Assembly: GCF_001570425.1 (NCBI RefSeq)
Contig: NZ_BCSX01000053.1
Span: forward strand, 1 to 64,000
Reading direction: 5' to 3'
DNA from: Mycolicibacterium brisbanense
GTDB lineage: Bacteria > Actinomycetota > Actinomycetes > Mycobacteriales > Mycobacteriaceae
Length of the DNA stretch: 64,000 nt
Of the stretch, positions 1 through 8,450 are shown piece after piece. The notes beneath the pieces are model-generated. The model saw only the letters and a program-made list of their open reading frames with translations. It made no database searches and was not told where the DNA came from. Within the stretch, counting starts at the first letter, position 1. Every line of letters starts with the position of its first letter. The position numbers and the translations under genes are program-made.

Positions 1-120
1 GGCTACACCAAAGCCGACCTCAAACGCATCCAAGACAAACTCAACACCAGACCCCGACCCACCCTCGACTACAACACCCCAGCCCAACGCTTAGCCGCCC
101 TGCTCAACCAAGCTGCATAG
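1..120 (+). mobile_element. IS30-family transposase, C-terminal remnant (cut by window edge)
   Basis: An open frame runs from base 1 to a TAG at 118-120 and encodes 39 residues ending in LNTRPRPTLDYNTPAQRL and a short Ala-rich tail. The 'LN.RPR.TL.Y.TPA' pattern is the usual C-terminal signature of IS30-family DDE transposases. The rest of the element lies outside the window. The bases just after the stop (about 121-145) are AT-richer than the following ribonuclease D gene and probably hold the right terminal inverted repeat, but the left end is needed to define it. Confidence 0.75.
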
Positions 121-200
121 AACCGCGTTGCATTAACTACTTGACTTTGAGCGCACATTTCGCGCAGACGATTCACACTCGCGAAGGTCGTTGCGCTGAA

Positions 201-1451
201 TCAGGTTTCGGTGGACAGCGCGGCCGTCAGGATCGGCACCGTCAGCTCGCGCTGCCAGGGCCGGACCTGCGCCTCGACCAGGAACTCCTCGACCGCCGTC
301 GCGACGTCGGACACCGGTTGCCAGTCCCAGCACAACCGTCGCACCACCTCGGGGGTGATGAGGTTTTCGGCAGGCACCGACACCCGCGCGGACAGTTCCG
401 CCAGACCGGCTCGGGCGGCCTCCAGCCGGGCTGCGGCCTCGGGCTTGCGCCTGCTCCAGCGCGCCGCCGGTGGCGGGCCGTTCTGCGGTTCTGTCGCCGA
501 CGGCGGGTCGGGGTTCTGCCGGGCGCGCTCCAGGGCGTCGAGCCAGACCTGCGCCGTCCGGCGTTGCTTGGATCCGCCGAAGATGGGCAGCGCGATCAGT
601 TCGTCGACGGTCTTCGGGTCGGCGGTCGCAGCGCTGATGATCGCGGAGTCGGGCAGGATGCGGCCCGGCGCGATGTCGCGGCTGCGGGCGATGTTGTCGC
701 GGGTGGTCCACAGCTCGCGCACGGCGGCCAGCGCGCGGGGATTGCGTACTTTGTGGATGCCTGAGGTGCGCCGCCACCGGTCGCGCCGGGTGGGCTGGGC
801 GACGTAGGTCCGCAGATATTCGAATTCCTGTGCGGCCCAGTCGGTTTTGCCCTGTTCTTCGAGGACGTCGGCGATCGCGTCGCGCAGCTCCAACAGCACC
901 TCGACGTCGAGTGCGGCGTAGTTCAGCCAGTCGCCGGGCAGCGGCCGCTTGGACCAGTCCGCCGCGCCGTGGCCCTTCATCAACTGCAGGCCGAGAAGCC
1001 GCTGCACCATGGCGGCCAGATTGACCCGCTCGAACCCGGCGAGCCGGCCGGCCAGCTCGGTGTCGTAGAGCCGGGCCGGGCGCAAGCCGATCTCGGCCAG
1101 GCACGGCAGGTCCTGGTCGGCGGCGTGCAACACCCACTCGTCGGCTTCCAGCGTGTGCGCCACGGGAGCCAGCGCATCGATCGGCGAACCCCCGTGGTTC
1201 ACCGGATCGATCAGTACGGTGCCTGCCCCGGCGCGGCGGATCTGCACCAGATACGCCCGATTGGAGTAGCGGAACCCCGAGGCCCGTTCGGCGTCGATGG
1301 CGAAGCTGCCCGTGCCGCGGGCGAGAAACGTTGCCGCCGAAGCTATCTCCTGGGCGCTGACACACAGCTCAGGCACGCCCTCGGCCGGCGCGAGTAGAGG
1401 TGTGGCCTCCGGCTCGGCCGTCTCGGTATGGTCTGATTCCCCGTCTGTCAT
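201..1451 (-). CDS. rnd: Ribonuclease D (DEDDy 3'-5' exoribonuclease with HRDC domain)
   Basis: 416 residues. Predicted to trim RNA 3' ends in the cytoplasm. The exonuclease motifs are visible in order: an N-terminal D-x-E (FAIDAERASGFRYSN), a second Asp region (WVLHAADQDL), a YDTELAGRLAG segment, and the C-terminal Y-x3-D (LNYAALDVEVLLEL), which is the DEDDy tetrad. A helical HRDC-like domain follows (RDIAPGRILPDSAIISAA), and the C-terminus is extended relative to E. coli RNase D, as in actinobacteria. The ATG at 1451 begins MTDGESDHTE. The downstream end of a DUF3000 gene ends 2 bp before it on the same strand, so the two are probably cotranscribed, as in M. tuberculosis (Rv2681/Rv2680). 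Confidence 0.9.
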   Translation of the reverse strand: MTDGESDHTETAEPEATPLLAPAEGVPELCVSAQEIASAATFLARGTGSFAIDAERASGFRYSNRAYLVQIRRAGAGTVLIDPVNHGGSPIDALAPVAHTLEADEWVLHAADQDLPCLAEIGLRPARLYDTELAGRLAGFERVNLAAMVQRLLGLQLMKGHGAADWSKRPLPGDWLNYAALDVEVLLELRDAIADVLEEQGKTDWAAQEFEYLRTYVAQPTRRDRWRRTSGIHKVRNPRALAAVRELWTTRDNIARSRDIAPGRILPDSAIISAATADPKTVDELIALPIFGGSKQRRTAQVWLDALERARQNPDPPSATEPQNGPPPAARWSRRKPEAAARLEAARAGLAELSARVSVPAENLITPEVVRRLCWDWQPVSDVATAVEEFLVEAQVRPWQRELTVPILTAALSTET

Positions 1452-1452
1452 C

Positions 1453-2034
1453 TCACGCGCGCGTGCGGGAACTCAGGTCCGTGACACCGGCGGGGGGCAG
1501 CCCCGCCGCGTGCTCGAGGACTTCACAGAACGCCTCCACGTGCGGCCCCAGCTCCAAGTTGGTGGCCGTCCACGAGGCCCGCAGCTCCAGCTGATGGGCC
1601 CGCGGGGGACCGGAGATGTCGCCGTACCGCACCGAGGTGGTAGCGGTGACGGTGCCGCCGAGCGCCGTGACGTGTTCGGCTCGCGTATCCAACGCATCGA
1701 CGAGCCAGCTCCACGCGACTTCGGGCAGCAGCGGGTCGACGGCTTCGCTGGAGTCCAGATCGGCCTGGATGTAGGCCACCAGCCGCATCGTGCCGTCCCA
1801 GGCCTCTGCGCCCTCGGGGTCGTGCAGCAGGATCAGCCGACCGAAGGCGTCACCTTCGGATCGCTCCGGGACGATCGCGGTCTCGGGATGCTTGACCTCG
1901 GCGCCCAGCGCATAGCTGTAGGGCGCCAGCCGCTGTGGCGGGCGGATCGGGCCCAGCTCGATTTCCGGGCGTACGGTGGTGGCATTCATCGCCGCCACCG
2001 CCGTCCGAAACTGTGCCGGTTCGGCAGACGTCAC
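1453..2034 (-). CDS. DUF3000 family protein
   Basis: 193 residues with a GTG start chosen at 2034, beginning VTSAEPAQFRTAVAAM and running into PEIELGPIRPPQRLAPYSYA, which is where DUF3000 proteins normally begin. The open frame extends far upstream across hemE, but that part is antisense to a confident gene and is not used. No catalytic motif is evident; the family is of unknown function and is restricted to Actinobacteria. It lies directly upstream of rnd and divergent from hemE, the same arrangement as Rv2680 in M. tuberculosis. A role in RNA metabolism is only a neighbourhood guess. Confidence 0.85.
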   Translation of the reverse strand: MTSAEPAQFRTAVAAMNATTVRPEIELGPIRPPQRLAPYSYALGAEVKHPETAIVPERSEGDAFGRLILLHDPEGAEAWDGTMRLVAYIQADLDSSEAVDPLLPEVAWSWLVDALDTRAEHVTALGGTVTATTSVRYGDISGPPRAHQLELRASWTATNLELGPHVEAFCEVLEHAAGLPPAGVTDLSSRTRA

Positions 2035-2145
2035 ATCTTTTGACGCTAGCCCATCAGGCCAGGACAGTGGGCAGGCGCGCCGTATTGATGCCCGCGCGGC
2101 GGTGCGGGGAGTCCGGTGTGCCGCTCCGTGGCACCATAGGACCCG

Positions 2146-3207
2146 ATGAATACCCGCCGTGAGCTGCCCGAGTCGCCCTACCTGGCCGCCGTCAGCGGCC
2201 GCGCCCCGCACCGTGTGCCGGTGTGGTTCATGCGGCAGGCCGGCCGGTCCCTGCCCGAGTATCGCGCGCTGCGGGCCCAGCACCGCATGCTGGAGGCCTG
2301 CTTCGACCCCGAACTGGTCTGCGAGATCACCCTTCAACCCGTCCGGCGCCACGGGGTCGACGCCGCAATCTTGTTCTCCGACATCGTGGTGCCGCTCAAG
2401 GCGTCGGGCGTCGGTCTGGACATCGTGCCCGATGTCGGGCCCGTCATCGAGCATCCGATTCGCACGATCGCTGATGTGCAAGAGCTGAAACCGCTTGAAC
2501 CGCAGCAGGTCTCGCCGGTCACCGAAGCGGTGTCCCTGCTGGTGTCCGCGTTGGGTGAGGTGCCCCTGATCGGGTTCGCAGGTGCCCCGTTCACGCTGGC
2601 CTCCTACCTGGTGGAAGGCGGGCCAAGCCGCCATCACGATCGCACCAAGGCCATGATGCTCGGCGAGCCCGAAACCTGGCACGCCCTGATGACGGCGCTG
2701 ACCGATCTGACCATCGCGTTCCTGCAGGCCCAGGTGGACGCCGGTGTGGACGCGCTGCAGGTGTTCGATTCCTGGGCCGGGACCCTGTCGCTCGCCGACT
2801 ACCGCAGCTACGTGCTGCCCCACAGCGCCCGGGTGTTCACCACCATGGCCGCCGCGGGCGTGCCGATGACCCATTTCGGGGTCGGTACCGCCGAACTGCT
2901 CGGCGCCATGTCCGAGGCGGTGGAGCCGGCCGCGGCATCCGTGGTGGGCGTGGACTGGCGCACATCGCTGGTCGATGCGGCCGCGCGGGTGAGGCCGGGC
3001 ACCGCGTTGCAGGGCAACCTCGATCCGGTGGTGCTGCTGGCCGGCTGGCCGGTGGCCGAGGCCGAGGTACGCCGGGTGGTCGAGGAGGGCCGTCAGGCGG
3101 TCGCCGCCGGCGCCGCCGGACATGTCTTCAATCTGGGGCACGGGGTGTTGCCTGCGACCGATCCCGGAATCATCACCCAGGCAGTGGAGCTGGTCCACAC
3201 ACTGTGA
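2146..3207 (+). CDS. hemE: Uroporphyrinogen decarboxylase
   Basis: 353 residues. It decarboxylates the four acetate side chains of uroporphyrinogen III to give coproporphyrinogen III. Both family signatures are present: PVWFMRQAGRSLPEYR near residue 25 and the GFAGAPFTLASYLVEGG segment around residue 143. The length matches the family. The ATG at 2146 is followed by MNTRRELPESPYL. Its TGA overlaps the GTG of the next gene by 4 bp (GTGA), so hemE and the oxidase gene are translationally coupled. Together with hemQ downstream it forms the late heme branch used by Gram-positive bacteria. Confidence 0.96.
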   Translation: MNTRRELPESPYLAAVSGRAPHRVPVWFMRQAGRSLPEYRALRAQHRMLEACFDPELVCEITLQPVRRHGVDAAILFSDIVVPLKASGVGLDIVPDVGPVIEHPIRTIADVQELKPLEPQQVSPVTEAVSLLVSALGEVPLIGFAGAPFTLASYLVEGGPSRHHDRTKAMMLGEPETWHALMTALTDLTIAFLQAQVDAGVDALQVFDSWAGTLSLADYRSYVLPHSARVFTTMAAAGVPMTHFGVGTAELLGAMSEAVEPAAASVVGVDWRTSLVDAAARVRPGTALQGNLDPVVLLAGWPVAEAEVRRVVEEGRQAVAAGAAGHVFNLGHGVLPATDPGIITQAVELVHTL

Positions 3208-4580
3208 GGCCCGCGTATTGCATTGTCGGCGGCGGCATTTCGGGCCTGGTCGCGGCGTACCGGCTCCGGATGGCCGCCGGCCCCGACGCGGACATCACCC
3301 TGCTGGACCCGGCCGACCGGCTGGGCGGAGTGTTGCGGACCGAACGCGTCGGCGGGCAGCCGCTGGACGTCGGCGCGGAGGCGTTCGTGGTGCGCAGGCC
3401 CGAGATGCCGGCACTGCTGGCCGAGCTGGGGCTCAACCGGCGCCAGATCGCCACCACCGGGGTACGTCCGTTGATCTACAGCGGCGGACGCCTGCACCCG
3501 ATGCCGACGGGCACCCTTCAGGGCATACCCGCTGAGGCGTCGTCGCTGCTCGGACTGGTCGACGACGCAACCGTCGCCCGCATCCTCGACGAGCGGGCCC
3601 GCCCGTTCAGCTGGCGCCCCGGCGCCGACCCCACAGTCGCCGAGCTCGTCGGGGACCGGTTCGGAGCACAGGTGGTGACCCGCTCGGTCGACCCGCTGCT
3701 GGCCGGCGTGTACGCCGGGTCGGCGGCGACCATCGGGTTGCGTTCGGCTGTCCCGCCGCTGGCCGCTGCGCTCGACCGGGGCGCCCGCAGCCTGACCGAT
3801 GCCGTGCGGGCGGCATTGCCACCACCGGCGGGCGACTCGGTGTTCGGCGCGCTGGACGGCGGCTACCGCGTGCTGCTCGACGAGCTGCACCGCCGATCCG
3901 CGGCCCGGTGGGTCCAGGTGGGCGCCGAGCGGGTCGACCGAGGCACACGGGGCTGGGAGGTGCTCGACGACGAGGGCACCCGCTGGCACGCCGACGCGGT
4001 CGTGCTGGCCGTTCCGGCGCCGCGGCTGCCGAAGCTGATCGAACACATCGCGCCGCGAACCGCGGCGGCCGCCCGCCGCATCCGCGTCGCCTCGGCGGCG
4101 GTCGTGGCACTCGCGCTGCCGGGCGGGACACCGCTGCCGCAGCAATCCGGGGTGCTCGTGGCAGGCGCAGATCCGCACGACGAGCGTCGGAACCTGCTCA
4201 ACGCAAAGGCCGTCACCTTGTCGTCCCGCAAATGGGGGCGGCGCGGCAATGTCGAATTGGTGCGGTTGTCGTTCGGCCGGTACGGCGACACCCTGGCCCG
4301 CGACACCGGCGACGAGGACCTGCTCGCGTGGGCGGCGCGCGACCTGAACACCCTGTTCGGCGTGACGGTCGATCCGGTCGACAGTCACGTGCAGCGATGG
4401 ATCGACGCGATGCCGCAGTACGGCCCGGGGCACGCCGATCTGGTGGCTGAACTGCGCGCCGGTCTGCCCCCGACCCTGGCCGTGGCCGGCGGCTATCTCG
4501 ACGGCATCGGGGTGCCGGCGTGTGTGGCCGCGGCCACCCGTGCTGCCGACACCCTGCTCAAACCGGGCGTGGCACGATAG
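3204..4580 (+). CDS. hemG: Coproporphyrinogen/protoporphyrinogen oxidase, FAD-dependent
   Basis: 458 residues with a GTG start overlapping the hemE stop. The N-terminus carries the FAD dinucleotide-binding motif (YCIVGGGISGLVAAYRL, about residues 4-20), followed by the LGGVLRTERVGGQPLDVGAE segment typical of HemY-type oxidases. The C-terminus has the second FAD contact (VAGGYLDGIGVPACV). Because hemQ follows immediately, the physiological reaction in this organism is most likely oxidation of coproporphyrinogen III to coproporphyrin III (the CgoX role) rather than the classical protoporphyrinogen reaction. The old name hemG/hemY is kept. It ends 4 bp before hemQ. Confidence 0.93.
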   Translation: MRPAYCIVGGGISGLVAAYRLRMAAGPDADITLLDPADRLGGVLRTERVGGQPLDVGAEAFVVRRPEMPALLAELGLNRRQIATTGVRPLIYSGGRLHPMPTGTLQGIPAEASSLLGLVDDATVARILDERARPFSWRPGADPTVAELVGDRFGAQVVTRSVDPLLAGVYAGSAATIGLRSAVPPLAAALDRGARSLTDAVRAALPPPAGDSVFGALDGGYRVLLDELHRRSAARWVQVGAERVDRGTRGWEVLDDEGTRWHADAVVLAVPAPRLPKLIEHIAPRTAAAARRIRVASAAVVALALPGGTPLPQQSGVLVAGADPHDERRNLLNAKAVTLSSRKWGRRGNVELVRLSFGRYGDTLARDTGDEDLLAWAARDLNTLFGVTVDPVDSHVQRWIDAMPQYGPGHADLVAELRAGLPPTLAVAGGYLDGIGVPACVAAATRAADTLLKPGVAR

Positions 4581-4584
4581 GCCT

Positions 4585-5280
4585 ATGGCCAAGCTCGATT
4601 TCGACGTTCTGAACTCCACCCTGCGCTACCTGATGTTCTCGGTGTTCTCGGTGAACCCCGGCGAACTGGGGGAGGACCGCGCCGAAATCATCGACGAGGC
4701 CGCGACCTTCTTCAAGGCTCAAGAGGACCGCGGTGTCGTGGTGCGCGGGCTCTACGATGTCGCCGGGTTGCGCGCCGACGCCGACTTCATGATCTGGACG
4801 CACGCCGAGAAGATCGAGGCGCTGCAGGCCACCTACTCCGACTTCCGCCGCACCACGGCACTGGGCCGGGCCAGTGACCCGGTGTGGAGCAGCGCGGCGC
4901 TGCACCGGCCGGCCGAGTTCAACAAGAGCCACGTCCCGGCATTCATCGCGGGCGAGGACCCCGGCGCCTACATCTGCGTCTACCCGTTCGTGCGCTCCTA
5001 CGAGTGGTACCTGCTGCCCGACGAGGAGCGGCGCCGGATGCTCTCCGAACACGGCATGGCCGCCCGCGGGTACAAGGACGTGCGCGCCAACACCGTTCCG
5101 GCGTTCGCCTTGGGCGACTACGAGTGGATCCTGGCGTTCGAGGCACCCGAGTTGGACCGCATCGTGGACTTGATGCGGGACCTGCGGGCCACCGACGCGA
5201 GGCGCCACACCCGTGAGGAGACCCCGTTCTTCACCGGGCCGCGGGTCGCCGTCGAGGAACTCGTCGCCAAGCTGCCGTAG
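4585..5280 (+). CDS. hemQ: Coproheme decarboxylase (HemQ/ChdC, chlorite dismutase fold)
   Basis: 231 residues. It converts Fe-coproporphyrin III to heme b by two oxidative decarboxylations. The start is the ATG at 4585 (MAKLDFDVLNSTLRYLMFSV), 4 bp after the upstream stop. Aligning from memory with Listeria and Staphylococcus HemQ, the catalytic tyrosine is Y133 in the CVYPF motif and the proximal heme ligand is H156 in LSEHGM. The loop between them is about four residues shorter than in the Firmicute enzymes. The adjacent hemE and oxidase genes support the assignment over chlorite dismutase. Confidence 0.94.
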   Translation: MAKLDFDVLNSTLRYLMFSVFSVNPGELGEDRAEIIDEAATFFKAQEDRGVVVRGLYDVAGLRADADFMIWTHAEKIEALQATYSDFRRTTALGRASDPVWSSAALHRPAEFNKSHVPAFIAGEDPGAYICVYPFVRSYEWYLLPDEERRRMLSEHGMAARGYKDVRANTVPAFALGDYEWILAFEAPELDRIVDLMRDLRATDARRHTREETPFFTGPRVAVEELVAKLP

Positions 5281-5324
5281 TCCCCGGCGCGCCTCGGTTG
5301 ACGTGGGCGTTTCGGTAGCAGGCC

Positions 5325-5330
5325 TACCCT
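5325..5330 (+). promoter_or_regulatory. Putative -10 element for the leaderless methyltransferase mRNA
   Basis: TACCCT is followed by 7 bases and then the ATG at 5338, the spacing expected when transcription starts at the start codon. A TTGACG lies upstream at 5298-5303, but its spacer of 21 bp is long, so the -35 is doubtful. Confidence 0.45.
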
Positions 5331-5337
5331 CGCGGAT

Positions 5338-6084
5338 ATGACTGCTCCAGAAGACACCACGCGCCATTTCGAAGAGATGTACCGCGACGAGCGGACATCG
5401 CACGGTCTGCCTGCCGCCACCCCGTGGGACATCGGGGGCCCCCAACCGGTCGTCCAGCAACTCGTCGCGGTCGGCGCCGTCAAAGGGGAGGTACTCGACC
5501 CGGGCACCGGCCCCGGCCACCACGCCATCCACTACGCGTCGAAGGGCCTGTCGGCCACGGGCATCGACGCATCGCCCACGGCGATCGAGCGGGCCAAGGA
5601 GAACGCGGCGAAAGCCGGGGTGACGGTGGACTTCCAGGTGGCCGATGCCACCAAACTCGAAGGCCTGGAAGGGCGTTTCGACACCGTCGTCGACTCCGCG
5701 TTCTTCCATGTGTTCACCGGCGAGCAGGAACTGCAGAAGTCCTACGTGCGCGCGCTGCACCGGGCCACCAAACCCGGGGCGCGGTTGTTCATGTTCGAAT
5801 TCGCCGATCACAACGTCAACGGCTTCCGGATGCCGCGGTACCTCACCGCCGACGATTTCCGTGCGGTGCTGCCGGACGCCGGCTGGGACATCACCTACCT
5901 CGGGCCCACCACCTATCAGGGCAACGTCAGCGTCGAGACGTTCGAGATGATGGCCGCTCGCAACCCCGACATGGCCGAGGGGATGCAACCGCTGCTGGAG
6001 CGCTTGCGGGTGATCGAGCCGTGGCTGATCGACGGCCGCGTGCACATGCCGTTCTGGGAGGTGCACGCCACCCGGATGGGCTGA
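5338..6084 (+). CDS. Class I SAM-dependent methyltransferase
   Basis: 248 residues. The Rossmann-type SAM-binding glycine motif is GEVLDPGTGPGHHAI (about residues 50-64), then an acidic strand end (ATGIDASPTAIERAK) and the DTVVDSAFFHVF segment that usually closes the SAM pocket. The start ATG lies 7 bp after a -10-like TACCCT. It sits immediately after hemQ, as Rv2675c does, but has its own promoter-like sequence. The substrate cannot be read from the sequence; a link to heme or porphyrin is only suggested by position. Confidence 0.85.
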   Translation: MTAPEDTTRHFEEMYRDERTSHGLPAATPWDIGGPQPVVQQLVAVGAVKGEVLDPGTGPGHHAIHYASKGLSATGIDASPTAIERAKENAAKAGVTVDFQVADATKLEGLEGRFDTVVDSAFFHVFTGEQELQKSYVRALHRATKPGARLFMFEFADHNVNGFRMPRYLTADDFRAVLPDAGWDITYLGPTTYQGNVSVETFEMMAARNPDMAEGMQPLLERLRVIEPWLIDGRVHMPFWEVHATRMG

Positions 6085-6088
6085 GCGG

Positions 6089-6112
6089 CGCGGTGTGCAC
6101 TGGCACACCGCG
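6089..6112 (+). terminator. Strong hairpin after the methyltransferase gene
   Basis: A perfect 10-bp stem (CGCGGTGTGC / GCACACCGCG) closes an ACTG loop 4 bp after the stop codon. No U-tract follows, which is common for mycobacterial terminator-like hairpins. It separates the heme/methyltransferase run from the acyl-CoA dehydrogenase gene. Confidence 0.55.
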
Positions 6113-6123
6113 GCTGCACCGAG

Positions 6124-6141
6124 GTTGTCACCAGTGACAAC
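6124..6141. promoter_or_regulatory. 18-bp palindrome, probable operator of the acyl-CoA dehydrogenase gene
   Basis: GTTGTCACCAGTGACAAC is a perfect 8-2-8 inverted repeat, 84 bp upstream of the dehydrogenase ATG. It is the right size for a TetR- or GntR-type dimer. No regulator gene is adjacent, so the binding protein is unknown. Confidence 0.5.
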
Positions 6142-6225
6142 GACATCCGACCGCTGACTCGGGACCATTGATCTGTCGGGCGACCCGATCGCCTCGTTCA
6201 GACCCAACACCCGAGGAAGACAGCC

Positions 6226-7407
6226 ATGACCACACCTGCCATCGACACCGCCGACTTCTATGAACTCGAAGGGTTGTTGAGCCCGGACGAACGCGAATTC
6301 CTCTACCGGGTACGCGAATTCATGGCGTCGGAAGTCGCTCCCGTGGTCAACGAGCACTGGCAGCGCGGCACGTTCCCGTTCGAGGTCGTCCCCGGGTTTC
6401 GGCAGCTGGGTCTGGCCGGCCTGCCGTATCACGGGTTCGGATGCCGCGGTGCCTCATACCTGCTCGACGGCATGGTGGCGATGGAACTGGCCCGCACCGA
6501 CCCGTCGATCGCGACCTTCTCCGGTGTGCACGGCGGCCTGGCGATGGGCTCGATCTACCTGTGCGGCAACGAAGAACAGAAGCAGCGGTACCTGCCCGAG
6601 ATGGCGCGGCTGGACAAGATCGGCTCGTTCGGCCTCACCGAGCCGGAGGTCGGATCCGGCGCCTCCGGCGGGCTCACCACGACCGCGCGGCGCGAAGGCG
6701 ACACATGGATTCTCAACGGTCAGAAGAAGTGGATCGGTAACGCGACCTTCGGCGATCTCACCATCATCTGGGCCAAGGATGTGGCTGACGGGCAGGTCAA
6801 GGGATTCATCGTCGCCAACGACACACCCGGCTTCTCCACCACGAAACTGGAAGACAAGATCGCGCTGCGGATCGTGCAGAACGCGCTCATCACACTCGAC
6901 GACGTGCGGGTCGACGAGGCCGACCGACTGCAGAACGCCAACTCCTTCCGTGACACCGCCGAGGTGCTGCGGATGACCCGGGCCGGGGTGGCGTGGATGG
7001 CCGTCGGGTGTGCGCGGGGCGCCTACGACAACGCGCTGAAATATGCGGTCGAGCGTGAGCAGTTCGGCAGGCCCATCGGGGCATTCCAGTTGGTGCAAGA
7101 CCTGTTGGTGCGCATGCTGGGCAACATCACGTCGTCGTGGGCGCTGTGCGCGCAGCTGTCTCAACTGCAGGACCAGGGACGTGCCGAGGACCGGCACTCC
7201 TCGCTGGCCAAGGCGTGGAGCACGGTGCGGATGCGCGAAACCGTCGGTTACGCACGGGAACTGATGGGCGGCAATGGAATCCTGTTGGAGCACAACGTCG
7301 GCCGGTTCGTGGCCGACGCCGAGGCGATCTACTCCTACGAGGGCACCCGCGAGATGAACACGCTGATCGTCGGACGGGCGATCACCGGTCTCAGCGCCTT
7401 CGTGTGA
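6226..7407 (+). CDS. Acyl-CoA dehydrogenase, glutaryl-CoA dehydrogenase-like
   Basis: 393 residues. A FAD-dependent acyl-CoA alpha,beta-dehydrogenase. The FAD/substrate loop GLTEPEVGSGASGG (about residue 139), the WILNGQKKWIGNA strand and the C-terminal YSYEGTREMNTLIVGRAITG motif are present. The Glu in YEGT is the expected catalytic base. This C-terminal motif is the one seen in glutaryl-CoA dehydrogenase and plant ACX4-type enzymes rather than in medium-chain enzymes. Glutaryl-CoA or another short-chain substrate is possible but not proven. The gene is monocistronic, with a hairpin and a palindrome upstream and a convergent hydrolase gene 6 bp downstream. Confidence 0.88.
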   Translation: MTTPAIDTADFYELEGLLSPDEREFLYRVREFMASEVAPVVNEHWQRGTFPFEVVPGFRQLGLAGLPYHGFGCRGASYLLDGMVAMELARTDPSIATFSGVHGGLAMGSIYLCGNEEQKQRYLPEMARLDKIGSFGLTEPEVGSGASGGLTTTARREGDTWILNGQKKWIGNATFGDLTIIWAKDVADGQVKGFIVANDTPGFSTTKLEDKIALRIVQNALITLDDVRVDEADRLQNANSFRDTAEVLRMTRAGVAWMAVGCARGAYDNALKYAVEREQFGRPIGAFQLVQDLLVRMLGNITSSWALCAQLSQLQDQGRAEDRHSSLAKAWSTVRMRETVGYARELMGGNGILLEHNVGRFVADAEAIYSYEGTREMNTLIVGRAITGLSAFV

Positions 7408-7413
7408 CGTCGC

Positions 7414-8379
7414 TCATCGGGTGTTCGCGGTGACGAATTCCGCGATGGCGTCCTGCATCTGGGTCAAGCCGGGCTCTTCGACCGGATAGTGGCCGGCGTT
7501 GGTCATCATCACCGTCTGCACCGGCACGCGGGTGATGCGCGACAGCACCGGCTGGCTCAGTTCCAGCGGGGTCCAGCGGTCCTCGGCGGGCTGGGTCAGC
7601 AGGACCGGGCATGCATCGAAGTCGGCCGGTTCGACAGCGGGGGTGTAGTTCAGGTAGCTGTCCAGGAAGCGGATGGGAACCCAGTTGCCGCCGGAGGTGC
7701 GGTCCTTGGTCATGATCTTGAGTGCCGTCGGGTCGTTGACCAAAGCCGACATCTTCGAGGCCAGGGTCATCGGGATGCGAATGCGGGCGGCGGGCGTGCG
7801 GGCCGCGATGTGCATCGCGGGCGTCCCGATGCGGGCGGTGAGTTTGTCGTGCGCGGTGTCGATGCGGACTGTCTGGTTGCGCTGATCCAAGAACGTCATG
7901 CCGACGATGCCGCGCAGCGTCCCTTTCGGAGCCTTGGCGGCGACATGGTAGGTGAGCATGCCGCCGGCGCTGAGGCCGTACAGCACGATCGGCCGGTCGT
8001 CACGGGACTGCTCGTAGGCCAGGAAGTCCACCACGAGGTCCACCCAGTCGTCGTAGGAGACGAGGGTGCCGGGGCGCACCTGGGTCAGCCCGTAGCCGAG
8101 GTTGTCGAGCGCGACGGTCTCGAAGCCGCGGGCCGCCAGCGGGGCGCCGACGATCAGGCTCATCTGCCGTCCATTGGTGCCTACGCCGTGATGCAGCACG
8201 ATCTTGGCCGGCGCATCGGGATTGGCGTAGCGGTCGAGGTGCACCTGGTGGCCCCGCCACTGCCAGAACTCCTCGGTGGGGGCGCTCTGGTCGGTCAACC
8301 GGAGCCGCTCGGGCAGGGACTTCTGCAGGTCACGCCAGGCCTGCTGGTCGCGGTAGTACCTGGTCGCCGGTGTGCGCAT
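7414..8379 (-). CDS. Alpha/beta hydrolase
   Basis: 321 residues with no signal peptide. The oxyanion strand KIVLHHGVGTNG and the nucleophile elbow LYGLSAGGMLTYHV (Ser in G-L-S-A-G) are clear. The acid is probably the Asp in QPAEDRWTPLE, and the catalytic His is in TNAGHYPVEEPG. Transcribed divergently from a TetR gene with two palindromes in the 53-71 bp between them, so it is probably the regulated target. The substrate is unknown; the overall fold resembles serine esterases/lipases acting on small esters. Confidence 0.88.
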   Translation of the reverse strand: MRTPATRYYRDQQAWRDLQKSLPERLRLTDQSAPTEEFWQWRGHQVHLDRYANPDAPAKIVLHHGVGTNGRQMSLIVGAPLAARGFETVALDNLGYGLTQVRPGTLVSYDDWVDLVVDFLAYEQSRDDRPIVLYGLSAGGMLTYHVAAKAPKGTLRGIVGMTFLDQRNQTVRIDTAHDKLTARIGTPAMHIAARTPAARIRIPMTLASKMSALVNDPTALKIMTKDRTSGGNWVPIRFLDSYLNYTPAVEPADFDACPVLLTQPAEDRWTPLELSQPVLSRITRVPVQTVMMTNAGHYPVEEPGLTQMQDAIAEFVTANTR

Positions 8380-8393
8380 CTGGCTGTCTCCTG

Positions 8394-8410
8394 GTGAGAT
8401 GGGATCTCAC
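8394..8410. promoter_or_regulatory. Operator-like palindrome, hydrolase/TetR intergenic region (site 1)
   Basis: GTGAGATGGGATCTCAC is a perfect 7-3-7 inverted repeat immediately upstream of the hydrolase start on the minus strand. It partly overlaps the region where the hydrolase ribosome-binding site lies. Confidence 0.6.
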
Positions 8411-8433
8411 ATCGATGGGATGAAATCTAATAG

Positions 8434-8447
8434 TGGAGTCTACTCCA
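8434..8447. promoter_or_regulatory. Operator-like palindrome, hydrolase/TetR intergenic region (site 2)
   Basis: TGGAGTCTACTCCA is a perfect 6-2-6 inverted repeat directly upstream of the TetR ATG at 8451. It is unlike site 1 in sequence, so the two may bind different proteins, or only one may be the autoregulatory operator. Confidence 0.6.
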
Positions 8448-8450
8448 AGT

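Noticed and set aside
2035..3198. Upstream continuation of the DUF3000 frame, 388 extra codons antisense to hemE
   Set aside because: Low-complexity antisense reading of a confident gene; the domain starts at about 2034.
3093..6432. Long minus-strand open frames across the heme genes and methyltransferase
   Set aside because: Antisense shadows typical of GC-rich DNA; the plus-strand proteins have complete motifs.
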